Shown here piece after piece: positions 1 to 8,676 of a stretch of 38,717 nt of DNA. Within the stretch, counting starts at the first letter, position 1. Each line of letters starts with the position of its first letter. The notes beneath the pieces are model-generated. The model was not told the origin of the DNA and ran no database searches. It worked only from the letters and a program-made list of their open reading frames with translations. Origin of the DNA: Pseudomonas kitaguniensis (GTDB lineage: Bacteria > Pseudomonadota > Gammaproteobacteria > Pseudomonadales > Pseudomonadaceae). The stretch covers positions 1 through 38,717 of the forward strand of contig NZ_VUAZ01000046.1 in assembly GCF_009296165.1 (NCBI RefSeq). The letters run 5' to 3'. Both the position numbers and the translations under genes were made by a program.

Positions 1-2071
1 TGAACGCAGCGAGGCTGCGCCCACCACCCGATTGTTCTATGACGCGTTCGGCAAGCAAGCCTGGCAGCGCAAGGGCTTCTATTCCGTACTCGACGCCCAA
101 GGCAGCCAGGCGGCGCTGATGGCGCGCATGCTGGAGCTGGGCCATAACGCTCCGCTGCAACCGAATGCCAAGTTGCCCGCTGACATCGCGTTGGGCCTCA
201 ACCGCGAAAACATGTGCGCGATGCCCGCTGAGTTCAACGCCTACGCCGGCGCCCACCCCAAGGAAGGCATGCCGCTGGCGGTGACCGGCCTCACCGACCA
301 GCAATACCAGACCCTGCAACGCTGGCTCGCCTCGGGTGCGCCGATTGATGCGCAAAGCCTCGCGCCAAGCGCCAACGAAGCCTTGCAGGTGCAGCAATGG
401 GAAAACCTGCTCAACCAGCCAGGCGCCCGTGAAAGTCTGGTGGCGCGCTGGTTGTACGAACATCTGTACCTGGCGCACATCTACTTCGAAAACGGCGAGC
501 CGGGGCATTTCTTCCAGTGGGTGCGCTCGCGTACGCCGAGTGGGCAGCCGATTGACCTGATCGCCACGCGTCGCCCCAACGATGACCCGGGCACCCAAGT
601 GTATTACCGCCTGTGGCCGGTGCAGGGCGTGATTGTGCATAAAACCCACATCACGTATCCGTTCAGTGCCGAGAAAATGGCGCGCATCAAGCAACTGTTC
701 TACGCCGGCGACTGGCAGGTCAGCGCCTTGCCAGGTTACGGGCCGGGGCGCCGGGCCAACCCGTTCGAGACCTTCGAAGCGATCCCGGCCAAGGCGCGCT
801 ACCAGTTCATGCTCGATAACGCCGAATACTTCGTGCGCACCTTTATTCGCGGCCCGGTGTGCCGTGGGCAGATCGCCACGGACGTGATCCGCGACAACTT
901 CTGGACCCTGTTCCAGGACCCGGACCACGACCTGTACATCACCGATGCGCGTTACCGTGGCCAGGCCACGCCCTTGCTGGCGATGCCGGGGCAAAATGAT
1001 GACGTGGGCAGCGTGCTCAGCCTGTGGCTGGCCTATCGCGACAAGCGCAACCAATACGAAGCGCTGCGCCGTGACAGCTACGCAGACCTGCCGCCGCCAA
1101 GCTGGTCGACGCTGTGGGCGGGCAATGACAACGCCTTGCTGAGCATTTTTCGCCACTTCGACAGCGCCTCGGTCAACAAGGGGCTGATCGGTGAAGTGCC
1201 GCAAACGATGTGGCTGTTCGACTACCCGCTGCTGGAGCGCACCTATTACCAACTGGCGGTGAACTTTGATGTGTTCGGCAACGTGTCGCACCAGGCCCAG
1301 ACGCGGCTGTATTTCGACCTGATCCGCAACGGCGCCGAGCAGAACTTCCTGCGCCTGATGCCCGCCGACACGCGCGATGCCTTTATCGATGATTGGTACC
1401 AGAACAGCGGCAAACTCAAGCTGTGGCTGGACTATGAAGCGATCGATGACGACACGCCGACCGGCTTGCATCTCGATGAAAAACACCCGAAAGGCGATTT
1501 TGCCAGCCAGTTATTGGCGCGTTATGGCTATTTGAACGCCAGCCCGGACCCGATCAACCGCTGCACCGGCGCGTATTGCTCGCGCGCGGGGGTTGAGCCC
1601 GCATTGCGCGATGCCGAGCAGGCGCTGAGTCGCCTGACCTCGCGCCCGGCGGCGGGGCTCAAGGTGATTGATCAATTGCCCGAAGCGACAATGCTGCGCG
1701 TCGAAACGTCCAGCGGTAAACGCGTGGTTTACAGCCTGTTGCGCAACCGGGCGCACAGTAATGTGGCGTTCCTGTTGGGTGAGGCTTATCGCTATCAGCC
1801 GGGGCTGGATACGTTGACCATCTATCCTGGCGTGCTGAGTAGTTACCCGAACTTCATGTTCAATATTCCGGCAGCCGAAGTGCCCGCGTTTGTGGACGCG
1901 ATGGAGAATGCCAAGGATGCCAATCGGTTCGAAAAAATCGTCGATCGTTGGGGGATTCGCCGTAGTCATCCGTTGTTTTGGCAATATTTCCATGATTTGT
2001 CGGCGTACATTCGGGAAACCACGCCAGTGGAAGAGGGCGTGTTGGACATGAACCGGTACGAGAATTTGTGA
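1..2071 (+). CDS. cti: Fatty acid cis/trans isomerase Cti, 3' part (5' end outside window)
   Basis: The reading frame is open from the window edge (codons from base 2) to TGA at 2069-2071, so about 690 C-terminal residues are visible. Cti is a periplasmic c-type cytochrome that converts cis-unsaturated membrane fatty acids to trans, a fast response of pseudomonads to solvents and heat. The family is usually about 760 residues, so roughly the first 70, with the signal peptide and the CxxCH haem site, are missing here. Recognition rests on overall similarity to the family, for example the conserved Trp/Tyr-rich stretches around FWTLFQDPDHDLY and the HPLFWQYFHDLSAYIR segment near the end. The TTG at 32 is only the first possible start inside the window, not the real one. 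The gene is followed by a REP pair and then nfuA, and no operon link is apparent. Confidence 0.85.
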   Translation, partial: ERSEAAPTTRLFYDAFGKQAWQRKGFYSVLDAQGSQAALMARMLELGHNAPLQPNAKLPADIALGLNRENMCAMPAEFNAYAGAHPKEGMPLAVTGLTDQQYQTLQRWLASGAPIDAQSLAPSANEALQVQQWENLLNQPGARESLVARWLYEHLYLAHIYFENGEPGHFFQWVRSRTPSGQPIDLIATRRPNDDPGTQVYYRLWPVQGVIVHKTHITYPFSAEKMARIKQLFYAGDWQVSALPGYGPGRRANPFETFEAIPAKARYQFMLDNAEYFVRTFIRGPVCRGQIATDVIRDNFWTLFQDPDHDLYITDARYRGQATPLLAMPGQNDDVGSVLSLWLAYRDKRNQYEALRRDSYADLPPPSWSTLWAGNDNALLSIFRHFDSASVNKGLIGEVPQTMWLFDYPLLERTYYQLAVNFDVFGNVSHQAQTRLYFDLIRNGAEQNFLRLMPADTRDAFIDDWYQNSGKLKLWLDYEAIDDDTPTGLHLDEKHPKGDFASQLLARYGYLNASPDPINRCTGAYCSRAGVEPALRDAEQALSRLTSRPAAGLKVIDQLPEATMLRVETSSGKRVVYSLLRNRAHSNVAFLLGEAYRYQPGLDTLTIYPGVLSSYPNFMFNIPAAEVPAFVDAMENAKDANRFEKIVDRWGIRRSHPLFWQYFHDLSAYIRETTPVEEGVLDMNRYENL

Positions 2072-2100
2072 GGTCACCCAAGCCGAACTCGGTCAACTGC

Positions 2101-2183
2101 GGGAGCGGGCTTGCTCGCGATTACGGTCTGTCAGCTAAGTATTTTTCAACTGATACACCGCCATCGCGAGCAAGCCCGCTCCC
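2101..2183. repeat. REPIN-like inverted pair of 20-bp REP sequences
   Basis: GGGAGCGGGCTTGCTCGCGA at 2101-2120 is repeated exactly in reverse complement at 2164-2183, separated by 43 bases. This short GC-rich sequence, with its own internal imperfect palindrome, is of the REP type scattered between genes in Pseudomonas fluorescens-group genomes, where facing pairs (REPINs) are moved by RAYT transposases. No RAYT gene is in the window. The pair lies just after the cti stop and may also act as a transcription end point. Confidence 0.8.
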
Positions 2184-2333
2184 ACAGAAAGCAGATCTGC
2201 TGTGTCTGCAAAATCCGCTTTTGATCGGTGTGATCTTGATCTTGCCAGCGCTCCGCCAAAGCCTATCCCGACAAAAACACTAGGACTTTGTACCTGCGTA
2301 ATAATTTGGCGTAAACTCCCGTCAAGCCTGTGA

Positions 2334-2927
<594 letters not shown>

Positions 2928-2947
2928 GTAAGGTGTTCACTGCGAAG

Positions 2948-2980
2948 ATAAAAAACGCGCCCGTGAGCGCCGTTTTTTAT
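2948..2980 (+). terminator. Rho-independent terminator after nfuA
   Basis: An A-rich arm (ATAAAAAACG-CGC) pairs with a T-rich arm (GCGCCGTTTTTTAT) around a short loop, with one bulged base, 20 bases after the nfuA stop. The T6 run suits nfuA, and the matching A6 run means the hairpin could also stop minus-strand transcription coming from cobM. Confidence 0.75.
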
Positions 2981-3060
2981 GCTTTAAATTCAATGGTCTG
3001 CAGCATCTATCTAACAAACAGGATTAGAGTCGGATGAGGTGGCTTTGTTAAAGCCAACCG

Positions 3061-3807
3061 TCACGGTCGATAAAGGTGCGCATGCCCTGCGCGGTACAGC
3101 GACGACTCGCTGAAACTGTCATTCGTCAGCACCCGACCGACTACAATCAACGCCGTACGCCGAAAGCCTTTGGCGGCGACCTTCTCGGTGATGTCCGCCA
3201 GCGTACCCAGCGCCCAGTCCTGATCCGGCCAGGTCGCGCGGTGCACCACGGCAATCGGGCAATCCGCGCCATAGTGCGGCAGCAGCTCGGCAACAATCTT
3301 GTGTAGATGGTTAACCCCCAAGTGAATCGCCATGGTCGTGCCGTGGCGCGCCAAACTGTCGAAAGCCTCACCGGCCGGCATGCTGGTTTTATCCGCATAG
3401 CGGGTCAAAATCACGCTTTGCGCGATGTCCGGCAGGGTCAGTTCGGTTTCCAGCAACGCTGCGCAGGCGGCCACGGCGGTCACGCCGGGAATGATCTGGA
3501 ACGCGATGCCCAGCTCGCGCAGATGACGGATTTGTTCGCCAATCGCGCCGTACAGGCTCGGGTCGCCCGAGTGCACGCGCGCTACATCCTGGCCCTTGGC
3601 ATGCGCGGCCTGAATCAAGTCGATGATCTGTTCCAGGTGTAATTCGGCGCTGTTGACCACCTGTTCCGCATGATGCCCTTCCAATACCGCAGCGGGCACC
3701 AGCGAACCGGCATAGATGATCACCGGGCAACTGCGGATCAGCCGTTGGCCTTTGACGGTGATCAATTCCGGATCGCCGGGGCCTGCGCCGATAAAGTAGA
3801 CGGTCAT
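3061..3807 (-). CDS. cobM: Precorrin-4 C11-methyltransferase CobM
   Basis: The 248-residue protein starts MTVYFIGAGPGDPELI, the glycine-rich signature of the SAM-dependent uroporphyrinogen/precorrin methyltransferases. It also has YAGSLVP, HSGDPSLYGAIGEQ and the GVTAVAACAALLETELTLPD region typical of CobM/CbiF. It methylates C-11 of precorrin-4 in the aerobic route to cobalamin. The start at 3807 is preferred because AGGAAT lies about 6 bases upstream; an in-frame ATG at 3852 would add 15 residues unlike the family and has no ribosome binding site. It is the last gene of the minus-strand operon, 71 bases after cobE, and should be repressed by B12 through the upstream riboswitch. Confidence 0.92.
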   Translation of the reverse strand: MTVYFIGAGPGDPELITVKGQRLIRSCPVIIYAGSLVPAAVLEGHHAEQVVNSAELHLEQIIDLIQAAHAKGQDVARVHSGDPSLYGAIGEQIRHLRELGIAFQIIPGVTAVAACAALLETELTLPDIAQSVILTRYADKTSMPAGEAFDSLARHGTTMAIHLGVNHLHKIVAELLPHYGADCPIAVVHRATWPDQDWALGTLADITEKVAAKGFRRTALIVVGRVLTNDSFSESSLYRAGHAHLYRP

Positions 3808-3878
3808 GCGAAATTCCTGTTGAAAAAGCTGCTGAGCATGAAGGTTGCTCATGATCGATACGGGCGATTATCGTGTTT

Positions 3879-4271
3879 TTAACCGGCGCAGGCTAATGCA
3901 AAGGTGGCATGGGCGGTTTTTTGGCGGGTGATCAGCAAGCGCGCAGGCGCGTCATAGAGCTGCTCGGCCAGGGCCAGGGCGGAACTTTCGGCGACGCCAT
4001 AACAGCCGGTGTGTGCAAAGGCGACCTCAGACCTGTGGCTCAGGCGCTGTTCATACACGGCCAGTTGCGCTGTGCTGAAACACTGCAACGGCAGGTTCAG
4101 CCACTGCGCCAGCGCGAGAAGCCCCGGTTCATTCTGTTTGTGCTCGATACTCGCCAGTGCACTGATGCGCTGGCGCTCGATGCTGGCCTCGGCGAGCGCG
4201 CTGTCGAACAGCGCCAGCAGGCTCTGAACATCACAGCCGCGCCGGCAGCCCAGGCCAACGATCAAGCTCAT
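3879..4271 (-). CDS. cobE: Cobalamin biosynthesis protein CobE (CbiG C-terminal-like)
   Basis: A 130-residue protein starting MSLIVGLGCRRGCD, the conserved opening of the CobE/CbiG C-terminal family, followed by SALASIEHKQNEPGL and the VAFAHTGCYGVAESSALAL region. CobE is required for cobalamin formation in pseudomonads; its homologue is the C-terminal domain of cobalt-precorrin-5A hydrolase CbiG, but its exact reaction is not settled. The start ATG (4271-4269) overlaps the TGA of cbtA (4270-4268) as ATGA, so translation is probably coupled. An open frame extends upstream to 4544, but that part lies within cbtA in another frame and looks non-coding. Confidence 0.88.
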   Translation of the reverse strand: MSLIVGLGCRRGCDVQSLLALFDSALAEASIERQRISALASIEHKQNEPGLLALAQWLNLPLQCFSTAQLAVYEQRLSHRSEVAFAHTGCYGVAESSALALAEQLYDAPARLLITRQKTAHATFALACAG

Positions 4272-4972
4272 GCCGCGTAATGCGCGTCGCGGTTGCGGCG
4301 GAACAGCCAGGCGCTGATCAGGCCCAGCGCCAGCCAAAATGCCACGTTGGTCAACTGCGAGGCGATCTTGAACTGCGCTTCCAGGGCTTCTGGCGCCAGC
4401 ATCGCGTGCACCTCGGGTTGCGGCGCGCCGACCAGATGCGGCACCGCAAGAATCGCCACGCCCAACACTTTCAGCAGCCAGTTGCGACCAAACACCAGCA
4501 GCGCGATACCGGCAGCGGTGGACGCGGCAGTGCCAATCCACCAAATCTGACGCTGCGCCAAGTCGGCGGCGGCGGTGCCCGGCAACTCAGGCGGCAGGCC
4601 CAGCGTGGGCGCCAGCACAAACGTCGCGTAACCGGCCAGGCCCCACAGCAAGCCTTGTGCGGTACGCGTCGGCGCGCGCAACGTGTAAAGGCCAGCGAGC
4701 ATCAGCGCAAACCCCACCGCAACCACCAGGTTACCGCCGGTGGTCGACAGCACGCGCTGCCAGCCGTCTTCCGGCTCCCAGGCCTGTGCGTCGTGAGTGT
4801 GGGCGGCGGCGCCCTCGGCATGCACATGCGCCGCTTCGCTGGCAGCCGGGGCGTGCTCGAAGGTTTCCGCCTGCAAAATCAGCGGGGCCACCCAAAAGCT
4901 TTGCAGCAGGGTCAGCAGCAGGGCGGCAAGCAAGCCTGTGAAACCTGCGGTTTGGGCAATACGCTTAATCAT
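4268..4972 (-). CDS. cbtA: Predicted cobalt transporter subunit CbtA
   Basis: A 234-residue membrane protein. It opens MIKRIAQTAGFTGLLAALLLTLLQ, has a hydrophilic His-containing loop after the first helix (HVHAEGAAAHTHDAQ), and then about four more hydrophobic segments (for example VVAVGFALMLAGLY and WWIGTAASTAAGIALLVFG). This layout fits CbtA, a predicted cobalt transporter found almost only behind B12 riboswitches; function is inferred from context in the family. The start at 4972 is chosen because the family begins at MIKRI; the open frame continues to 5077 but overlaps cbtB. It is 11 bases after cbtB and overlaps cobE by 4. Confidence 0.88.
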   Translation of the reverse strand: MIKRIAQTAGFTGLLAALLLTLLQSFWVAPLILQAETFEHAPAASEAAHVHAEGAAAHTHDAQAWEPEDGWQRVLSTTGGNLVVAVGFALMLAGLYTLRAPTRTAQGLLWGLAGYATFVLAPTLGLPPELPGTAAADLAQRQIWWIGTAASTAAGIALLVFGRNWLLKVLGVAILAVPHLVGAPQPEVHAMLAPEALEAQFKIASQLTNVAFWLALGLISAWLFRRNRDAHYAA

Positions 4973-4983
4973 CTCGGCAGGCC

Positions 4984-5172
4984 TCAGTGGCACGGGAACG
5001 CGGCGCTGTGGCGGGTATCGTGCGCGGCGTTGTGCACCGCCTCGATATGCGAGAAACCGGCGAAATACACCAGGCACGCGCCAAGAATAGAGGCGCCGAT
5101 GGCGGCGCTCAGGCGTTGGCTCAGGGTGGCGGTGTTGCTGGCGGTGGGCGAGGTGCTGCTGATGATCGACAT
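4984..5172 (-). CDS. cbtB: Predicted cobalt transporter subunit CbtB
   Basis: A 62-residue protein with a short Ser/Thr-rich N-terminus, one membrane helix (AAIGASILGACLVYFAGFSHIE) and a His-rich tail (VHNAAHDTRHSAAFPCH). One helix with C-terminal histidines is the hallmark of CbtB, which is nearly always paired with CbtA; the histidines are assumed to bind cobalt. GAAGGGA lies about 8 bases before the ATG. It is the first gene of the minus-strand operon, with a leader of about 300 bases that holds the cobalamin riboswitch. Confidence 0.9.
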   Translation of the reverse strand: MSIISSTSPTASNTATLSQRLSAAIGASILGACLVYFAGFSHIEAVHNAAHDTRHSAAFPCH

Positions 5173-5211
5173 GGCGCGTCCCTTCAGGTTTCAGGGTGAC
5201 ACGAGCGCATG

Positions 5212-5234
5212 AAAACCCCGCGAGCCGGGCTCGC
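5212..5234 (-). terminator. Candidate terminator-like hairpin in the cbtB leader
   Basis: On the minus strand, downstream of the riboswitch aptamer and about 40 bases before cbtB, GCGAGC-CGG-GCTCGC is followed by GGGGTTTT. This could be the expression platform (transcription stop when B12 is bound). The U run is short and the loop tight, so control at translation remains possible. Confidence 0.4.
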
Positions 5235-5282
5235 AGAATTTTAAACAGCGCCCGCCCACCGCGGGTTTGTTATCTGAAATTT

Positions 5283-5472
5283 TTCGGGCCGGTCTCCGGG
5301 CTTGCGAGGGACGCTGGGTCTGGAAAGCGTCGCCTTCCCATGCCGTACAGGCACAGTGGATCTGACGCTTCACTCGCTTACCGTTGCGGGGGCAGCACCG
5401 GACTTGCCATGCCTTTGAGTATAAAGAAGGCGACTCACCGGTTTCCCGTTTCACCCTCTGCAGGGCACCCGA
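5283..5472 (-). promoter_or_regulatory. Cobalamin (B12) riboswitch controlling cbtB-cbtA-cobE-cobM
   Basis: Read on the minus strand, the region contains the conserved aptamer pieces in the right order: GGGTGCCCT near 5470, GGTGAAACGGGAAACCGGTG, then GTGCTGCCCCCGCAACGGTA (5379-5398), and finally the B12 box AAGCCCGGAGACCGGCC (about 5287-5303). Spacing fits a class with a long peripheral arm (about 5310-5375). Riboswitches of this family bind adenosyl- or methylcobalamin and switch off biosynthesis and cobalt-uptake genes, which is what follows. Confidence 0.92.
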
Positions 5473-5713
5473 AACAAGGCGTATAGGAGAACACGGGCAA
5501 GCGCTGGGCGTCAATTGGAAGGGGCAACGCTACAGATGACGGTTGGATTGGTTTGTATTTGAAATAGGTTGTTATGTTGTTTTGCTAGAACTAGCGAGTA
5601 ACACTTTCAGCTAATCATAAGGCGTGAAAGTTCTTTATTTTTATCGTCGAGTATTGGAAGGTGAGCGCCTTGAATGTGTATGTATTATTAAATTTTTAAT
5701 GGGGGGTCAATGG

Positions 5714-7177
5714 GTGTCGTCTATATCTAGAAACGCTTTTAGCTCGCCTGTTTTTGTTGACAGTAATGAGCCGGCTCAACCCCCTCTCGACGCTCATTCT
5801 CATGCATCGTCGCAGTGCTCTAGCCAGCAATGCCATCCCAACGCCAACGCGCCTAATCTCTCGCAGGCCGCCCAGCGCGCCGACGATCCGTATTATCGGG
5901 CAGGCTCCGGCAAACCGTCACTGTCAATTAGCGACGTCGCTGGCCAAATAGATCGAAAGGGCCGTAAATTCAACGATGCCAATGGCGATAACGTGCTGCA
6001 GGTCGCCTATACTTTTCGTAATGTTGCAGCGGGAGAAAGAGGTTTTAGTACGGCGCAAAAAGAGCAAGCCAGGCGTTCGATGCAATCGTGGGCCGATGTT
6101 GCAAATATTACGTTCGAAGAGGATGCCCCGCGAGCCGATGGCCGGCTCAGCCTGGTTAATAGTCAGGTGCCAGCAGTGGCTGATTCCCGATTTTCAACGT
6201 TATGGGGGCGGGTGCGCGTAAATCCCGAGTACGCTGATAATCGTACCCCTTCAGTTAATAATTATGGGCGCCACACACTCACCCACGAAATCGGGCATGC
6301 ATTGGGGGCTGCGCATCCGGGCGACTATAACTACGACGCTGAAAGCGAGCCGTTGAACTATAAGGATCATGCGACCTACCTTCAAGACAGTCAGGCCTAC
6401 TCTGTGATGAGTTATTTCGATCCAGGCAATACTCATCATGACTTTAAAGAACACTATGCGTCGTCACCCCTGATGGCCGATATTGCCTGGGCTCAGAAAG
6501 TCTACGGAGCCAACCATACGACGCGCAATACAGACACCGTCTACGGATTTAACTCCACTACTGGCCGAGACGACCTTTCTTTGAATTCATCTCGTGACGA
6601 CGCCGTGTTCAGTGTGTGGGATGGCGGCGGCAACGATACGTTGGACTTCTCCCTTTATCACCAGAACCAGGTAATCAACCTGCGCGCTGAATCGTTCTCC
6701 GATGTGGGTGGAATGAAGGGCAATGTCTCTATCGCCAAGGGCGTCACCCTGGAAAACGCGATCGGCGGTTCAGGCAGTGATGTATTGATCGGTAACCATG
6801 CCGACAACCTTCTCACAGGTGGCGCTGGCCCTGATCAAATGACCGGTGGCGCAGGCAGCGACACATTTGTATATGCCAACGCCAGCGATTCAACGTTATA
6901 TGCCCCGGATCAGTTGACGGACTTTGTCAGTGGTCAAGACAAAATCGATATTTCCCAATTGCTGAGCAAACATCACATCAACACCCTGACTTTTGTTAAC
7001 CGCTTTTCTGGCGCGCCGGGGGAGGCGGGAGTCGGCTACGATCCACAAAACAACGAGTCTTGGCTTGTGATTGATTTGAACGGGGACCGCCAGATTGACT
7101 TTTACCTTGAGAGCCAGGGTCGGATCAGGGCTTCCGATATTATCGGGCATGTGCCTTTCAAGCACCGATACGTATAA
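5714..7177 (+). CDS. Serralysin-family (M10B) secreted metalloprotease with RTX repeats
   Basis: A 487-residue protein numbered from GTG 5714. The zinc site HEIGHALGAAH spans residues 191-201 and is followed by PGDYN as in serralysins; the Met-turn SVMSYF is at 230-235. The C-terminal part has calcium-binding RTX nonapeptides (GGSGSDVLI, GGAGPDQMT, GGAGSDTFV, with GGGNDTLDF further up) and a serralysin C-terminal domain. There is no Sec signal; export is expected through a type I system of the AprDEF kind, none of which is encoded here, nor an Inh inhibitor. The start is uncertain: GTG 5714 has GGGGGT 6 bases upstream, ATG 5699 and GTG 5624 have no usable site, and the DNA before 5714 is AT-rich. 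The N-terminus has two cysteines (QCSSQQCHP), unusual for the family, and the C-terminus ends PFKHRYV rather than the usual short hydrophobic tail. GC is lower than in neighbours, suggesting transfer. Confidence 0.87.
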   Translation: MSSISRNAFSSPVFVDSNEPAQPPLDAHSHASSQCSSQQCHPNANAPNLSQAAQRADDPYYRAGSGKPSLSISDVAGQIDRKGRKFNDANGDNVLQVAYTFRNVAAGERGFSTAQKEQARRSMQSWADVANITFEEDAPRADGRLSLVNSQVPAVADSRFSTLWGRVRVNPEYADNRTPSVNNYGRHTLTHEIGHALGAAHPGDYNYDAESEPLNYKDHATYLQDSQAYSVMSYFDPGNTHHDFKEHYASSPLMADIAWAQKVYGANHTTRNTDTVYGFNSTTGRDDLSLNSSRDDAVFSVWDGGGNDTLDFSLYHQNQVINLRAESFSDVGGMKGNVSIAKGVTLENAIGGSGSDVLIGNHADNLLTGGAGPDQMTGGAGSDTFVYANASDSTLYAPDQLTDFVSGQDKIDISQLLSKHHINTLTFVNRFSGAPGEAGVGYDPQNNESWLVIDLNGDRQIDFYLESQGRIRASDIIGHVPFKHRYV

Positions 7178-7327
7178 GTGACTCGTCCTGAACACTTGGA
7201 ACGACACCGTCATACCCTGACATTCCTCTGTGTTTGACGTGCCACGCGTTGCGATTGTGCAGTCGCCGGACGAATCTCCGGCGCCGGACATTGACCGCTC
7301 GCCATGCACTGCGTAGCCTTGGCCGCT

Positions 7328-7500
7328 CGAGGTTCTTCGGCCCAGGCCGAAGCTAAGAAGGGAACGCGGTTCAAGCCGCGGCTGCCCCCGCAACTGTGAA
7401 GGGTTTAGCTTGCTGCCACGCCACTGCCATGCCGGCGGGAAGGCGCAGCCGGCGCCGGTCGCAAGACCCGCACGCCCCAAGCCAGGAGACCTGCCTCGTC
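7328..7500 (+). promoter_or_regulatory. Cobalamin (B12) riboswitch controlling cobW-cobN-chlID
   Basis: The aptamer core GCTGCCCCCGCAACTGTGAA is at 7381-7400, preceded by AAGCTAAGAAGGGAACGCGG. It is followed by CCACTGCCATGCCGGCGGGA (7421-7440) and the B12 box AAGCCAGGAGACCTGCC (7479-7495). The leader runs another 105 bases to cobW. The switch points away from the minus-strand one, so each cob operon has its own. Bases 7178-7327, between the protease and the aptamer, hold no gene; a 7-bp hairpin at 7264-7283 lacks a U run. Confidence 0.93.
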
Positions 7501-7582
7501 ACCGATTTTCTACTTCAACCGGGCGGGGTGATCCGGTGACGAAACCCGCTACTGCGCGCCGCCGCAGGGCTTATCGTCCCGT

Positions 7583-7602
7583 ATGCCCGCCCCAAAGGGC
7601 AT
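7583..7602 (+). promoter_or_regulatory. Hairpin covering the cobW ribosome binding site
   Basis: ATGCCC (7583-7588) pairs with GGGCAT (7597-7602) around an 8-base loop. The ribosome binding site AAAGGG (7594-7599) lies half in the loop and half in the stem, 6 bases before the cobW ATG. This is what a B12 riboswitch acting on translation would use to hide the start; the link to the aptamer is inferred. Confidence 0.5.
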
Positions 7603-7605
7603 CCG

Positions 7606-8673
7606 ATGAAAACACTGGCTAAACTCCCCGTCACCATCGTTACCGGCTTCCTCGGCTCGGGCAAAACCACCTTGTTGCGTCACATGCTCGACAACGCCCA
7701 AGGCCGTCGTATCGCGGTGATCGTCAATGAGTTCGGTGAGTTGGGCATCGACGGTGAAATCCTCAAGCAGTGCTCCATCGGGTGTACCGAAGAAGAAGCC
7801 AACGGCCGCGTCTATGAGCTGGCCAACGGCTGCCTGTGCTGCACCGTTCAGGAAGAATTCTTCCCGGTGATGCGCGAATTGGTCGCGCGTCGCGGTGACC
7901 TTGACCACATCCTGATCGAAACCTCGGGCCTGGCCCTGCCAAAACCCTTGGTACAAGCCTTCCAGTGGCCGGAAATTCGCAGTGCCTGCACGGTTGACGC
8001 GGTGATCACCGTGGTCGACAGCCCGGCCGTGGCCGCCGGCACCTTTGCTGCATTCCCGGACCAGGTCGATGCGCAGCGCAAGCTCGACCCGAACCTTGAC
8101 CACGAATCGCCACTGCACGAGCTGTTCGCCGACCAACTGGCCAGCGCCGACCTGGTGATTTTGAATAAATCCGACCTGATCAGCCCCGAAGACCTGGCCC
8201 GCGTGCGCCTGGAAGTCGCCGAGGAGTTGCCGCCTGCCGTTAAAATCATCGAAGCCAGCAGCGGTCGCGTGCCGTTGGACGTGCTGATCGGCTTGGGCGC
8301 CGGCGCCGAAGAACATATCGACGGCCGCCATAGCCACCATGAAAGCCACCACGACGGCGGCGATGAGCATGACCACGATCATGACGCCTTCGACTCGATC
8401 TCCATCGACCTGCCGCAAGCCGACGAGGCTTTGCTGCTCGACGCGCTGGCGCAGTTGGTTGTGCAGCACGGTATTTTGCGCGTCAAAGGCTTTGCGGCGA
8501 TCCCGAACAAGCCGATGCGCTTGCTTATTCAGGGCGTGGGCACGCGTTTCGACAAGCATTTCGACCGTGCCTGGGGCGCCGATGAAGCGCGCATCACGCG
8601 GTTGGTATTGATCGGCCAAGACCTCGACGCGGCCGGCCTTGAAGCGCAACTGCGCGCCGCGCTCAGCGTTTAA
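7606..8673 (+). CDS. cobW: CobW family GTPase, cobalamin biosynthesis
   Basis: A 355-residue G3E-family P-loop GTPase. It has the Walker A motif GFLGSGKTTLL near residue 15, the metal-binding GCLCCTVQEEF, LIETSGLALP, the guanine-specificity motif LNKSD, and a His/Asp-rich stretch (HSHHESHHDGG, then HDHDHD) before the C-terminal domain. CobW proteins are thought to be metallochaperones that deliver cobalt to the CobN chelatase. AAAGGG lies 6 bases before the ATG. It is the first gene of the plus-strand operon behind the riboswitch, and cobN starts 3 bases after its stop. Confidence 0.93.
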   Translation: MKTLAKLPVTIVTGFLGSGKTTLLRHMLDNAQGRRIAVIVNEFGELGIDGEILKQCSIGCTEEEANGRVYELANGCLCCTVQEEFFPVMRELVARRGDLDHILIETSGLALPKPLVQAFQWPEIRSACTVDAVITVVDSPAVAAGTFAAFPDQVDAQRKLDPNLDHESPLHELFADQLASADLVILNKSDLISPEDLARVRLEVAEELPPAVKIIEASSGRVPLDVLIGLGAGAEEHIDGRHSHHESHHDGGDEHDHDHDAFDSISIDLPQADEALLLDALAQLVVQHGILRVKGFAAIPNKPMRLLIQGVGTRFDKHFDRAWGADEARITRLVLIGQDLDAAGLEAQLRAALSV

Positions 8674-8676
8674 GCC

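Noticed and set aside
2068..2283. Small open frame across the REP pair
   Set aside because: It overlaps the cti stop, runs through both REP arms and has no ribosome binding site or recognisable protein.
5624..5713. Protease start at GTG 5624
   Set aside because: AAGG is only 1 base away from it, the added residues are unlike the family and the DNA is AT-rich; GTG 5714 has a well-spaced site. ATG 5699 remains possible.
7264..7283. Hairpin CGCCGGA/TCCGGCG as terminator of the protease gene
   Set aside because: There is no U run after the stem, and it lies close to the expected promoter region of the cobW leader.
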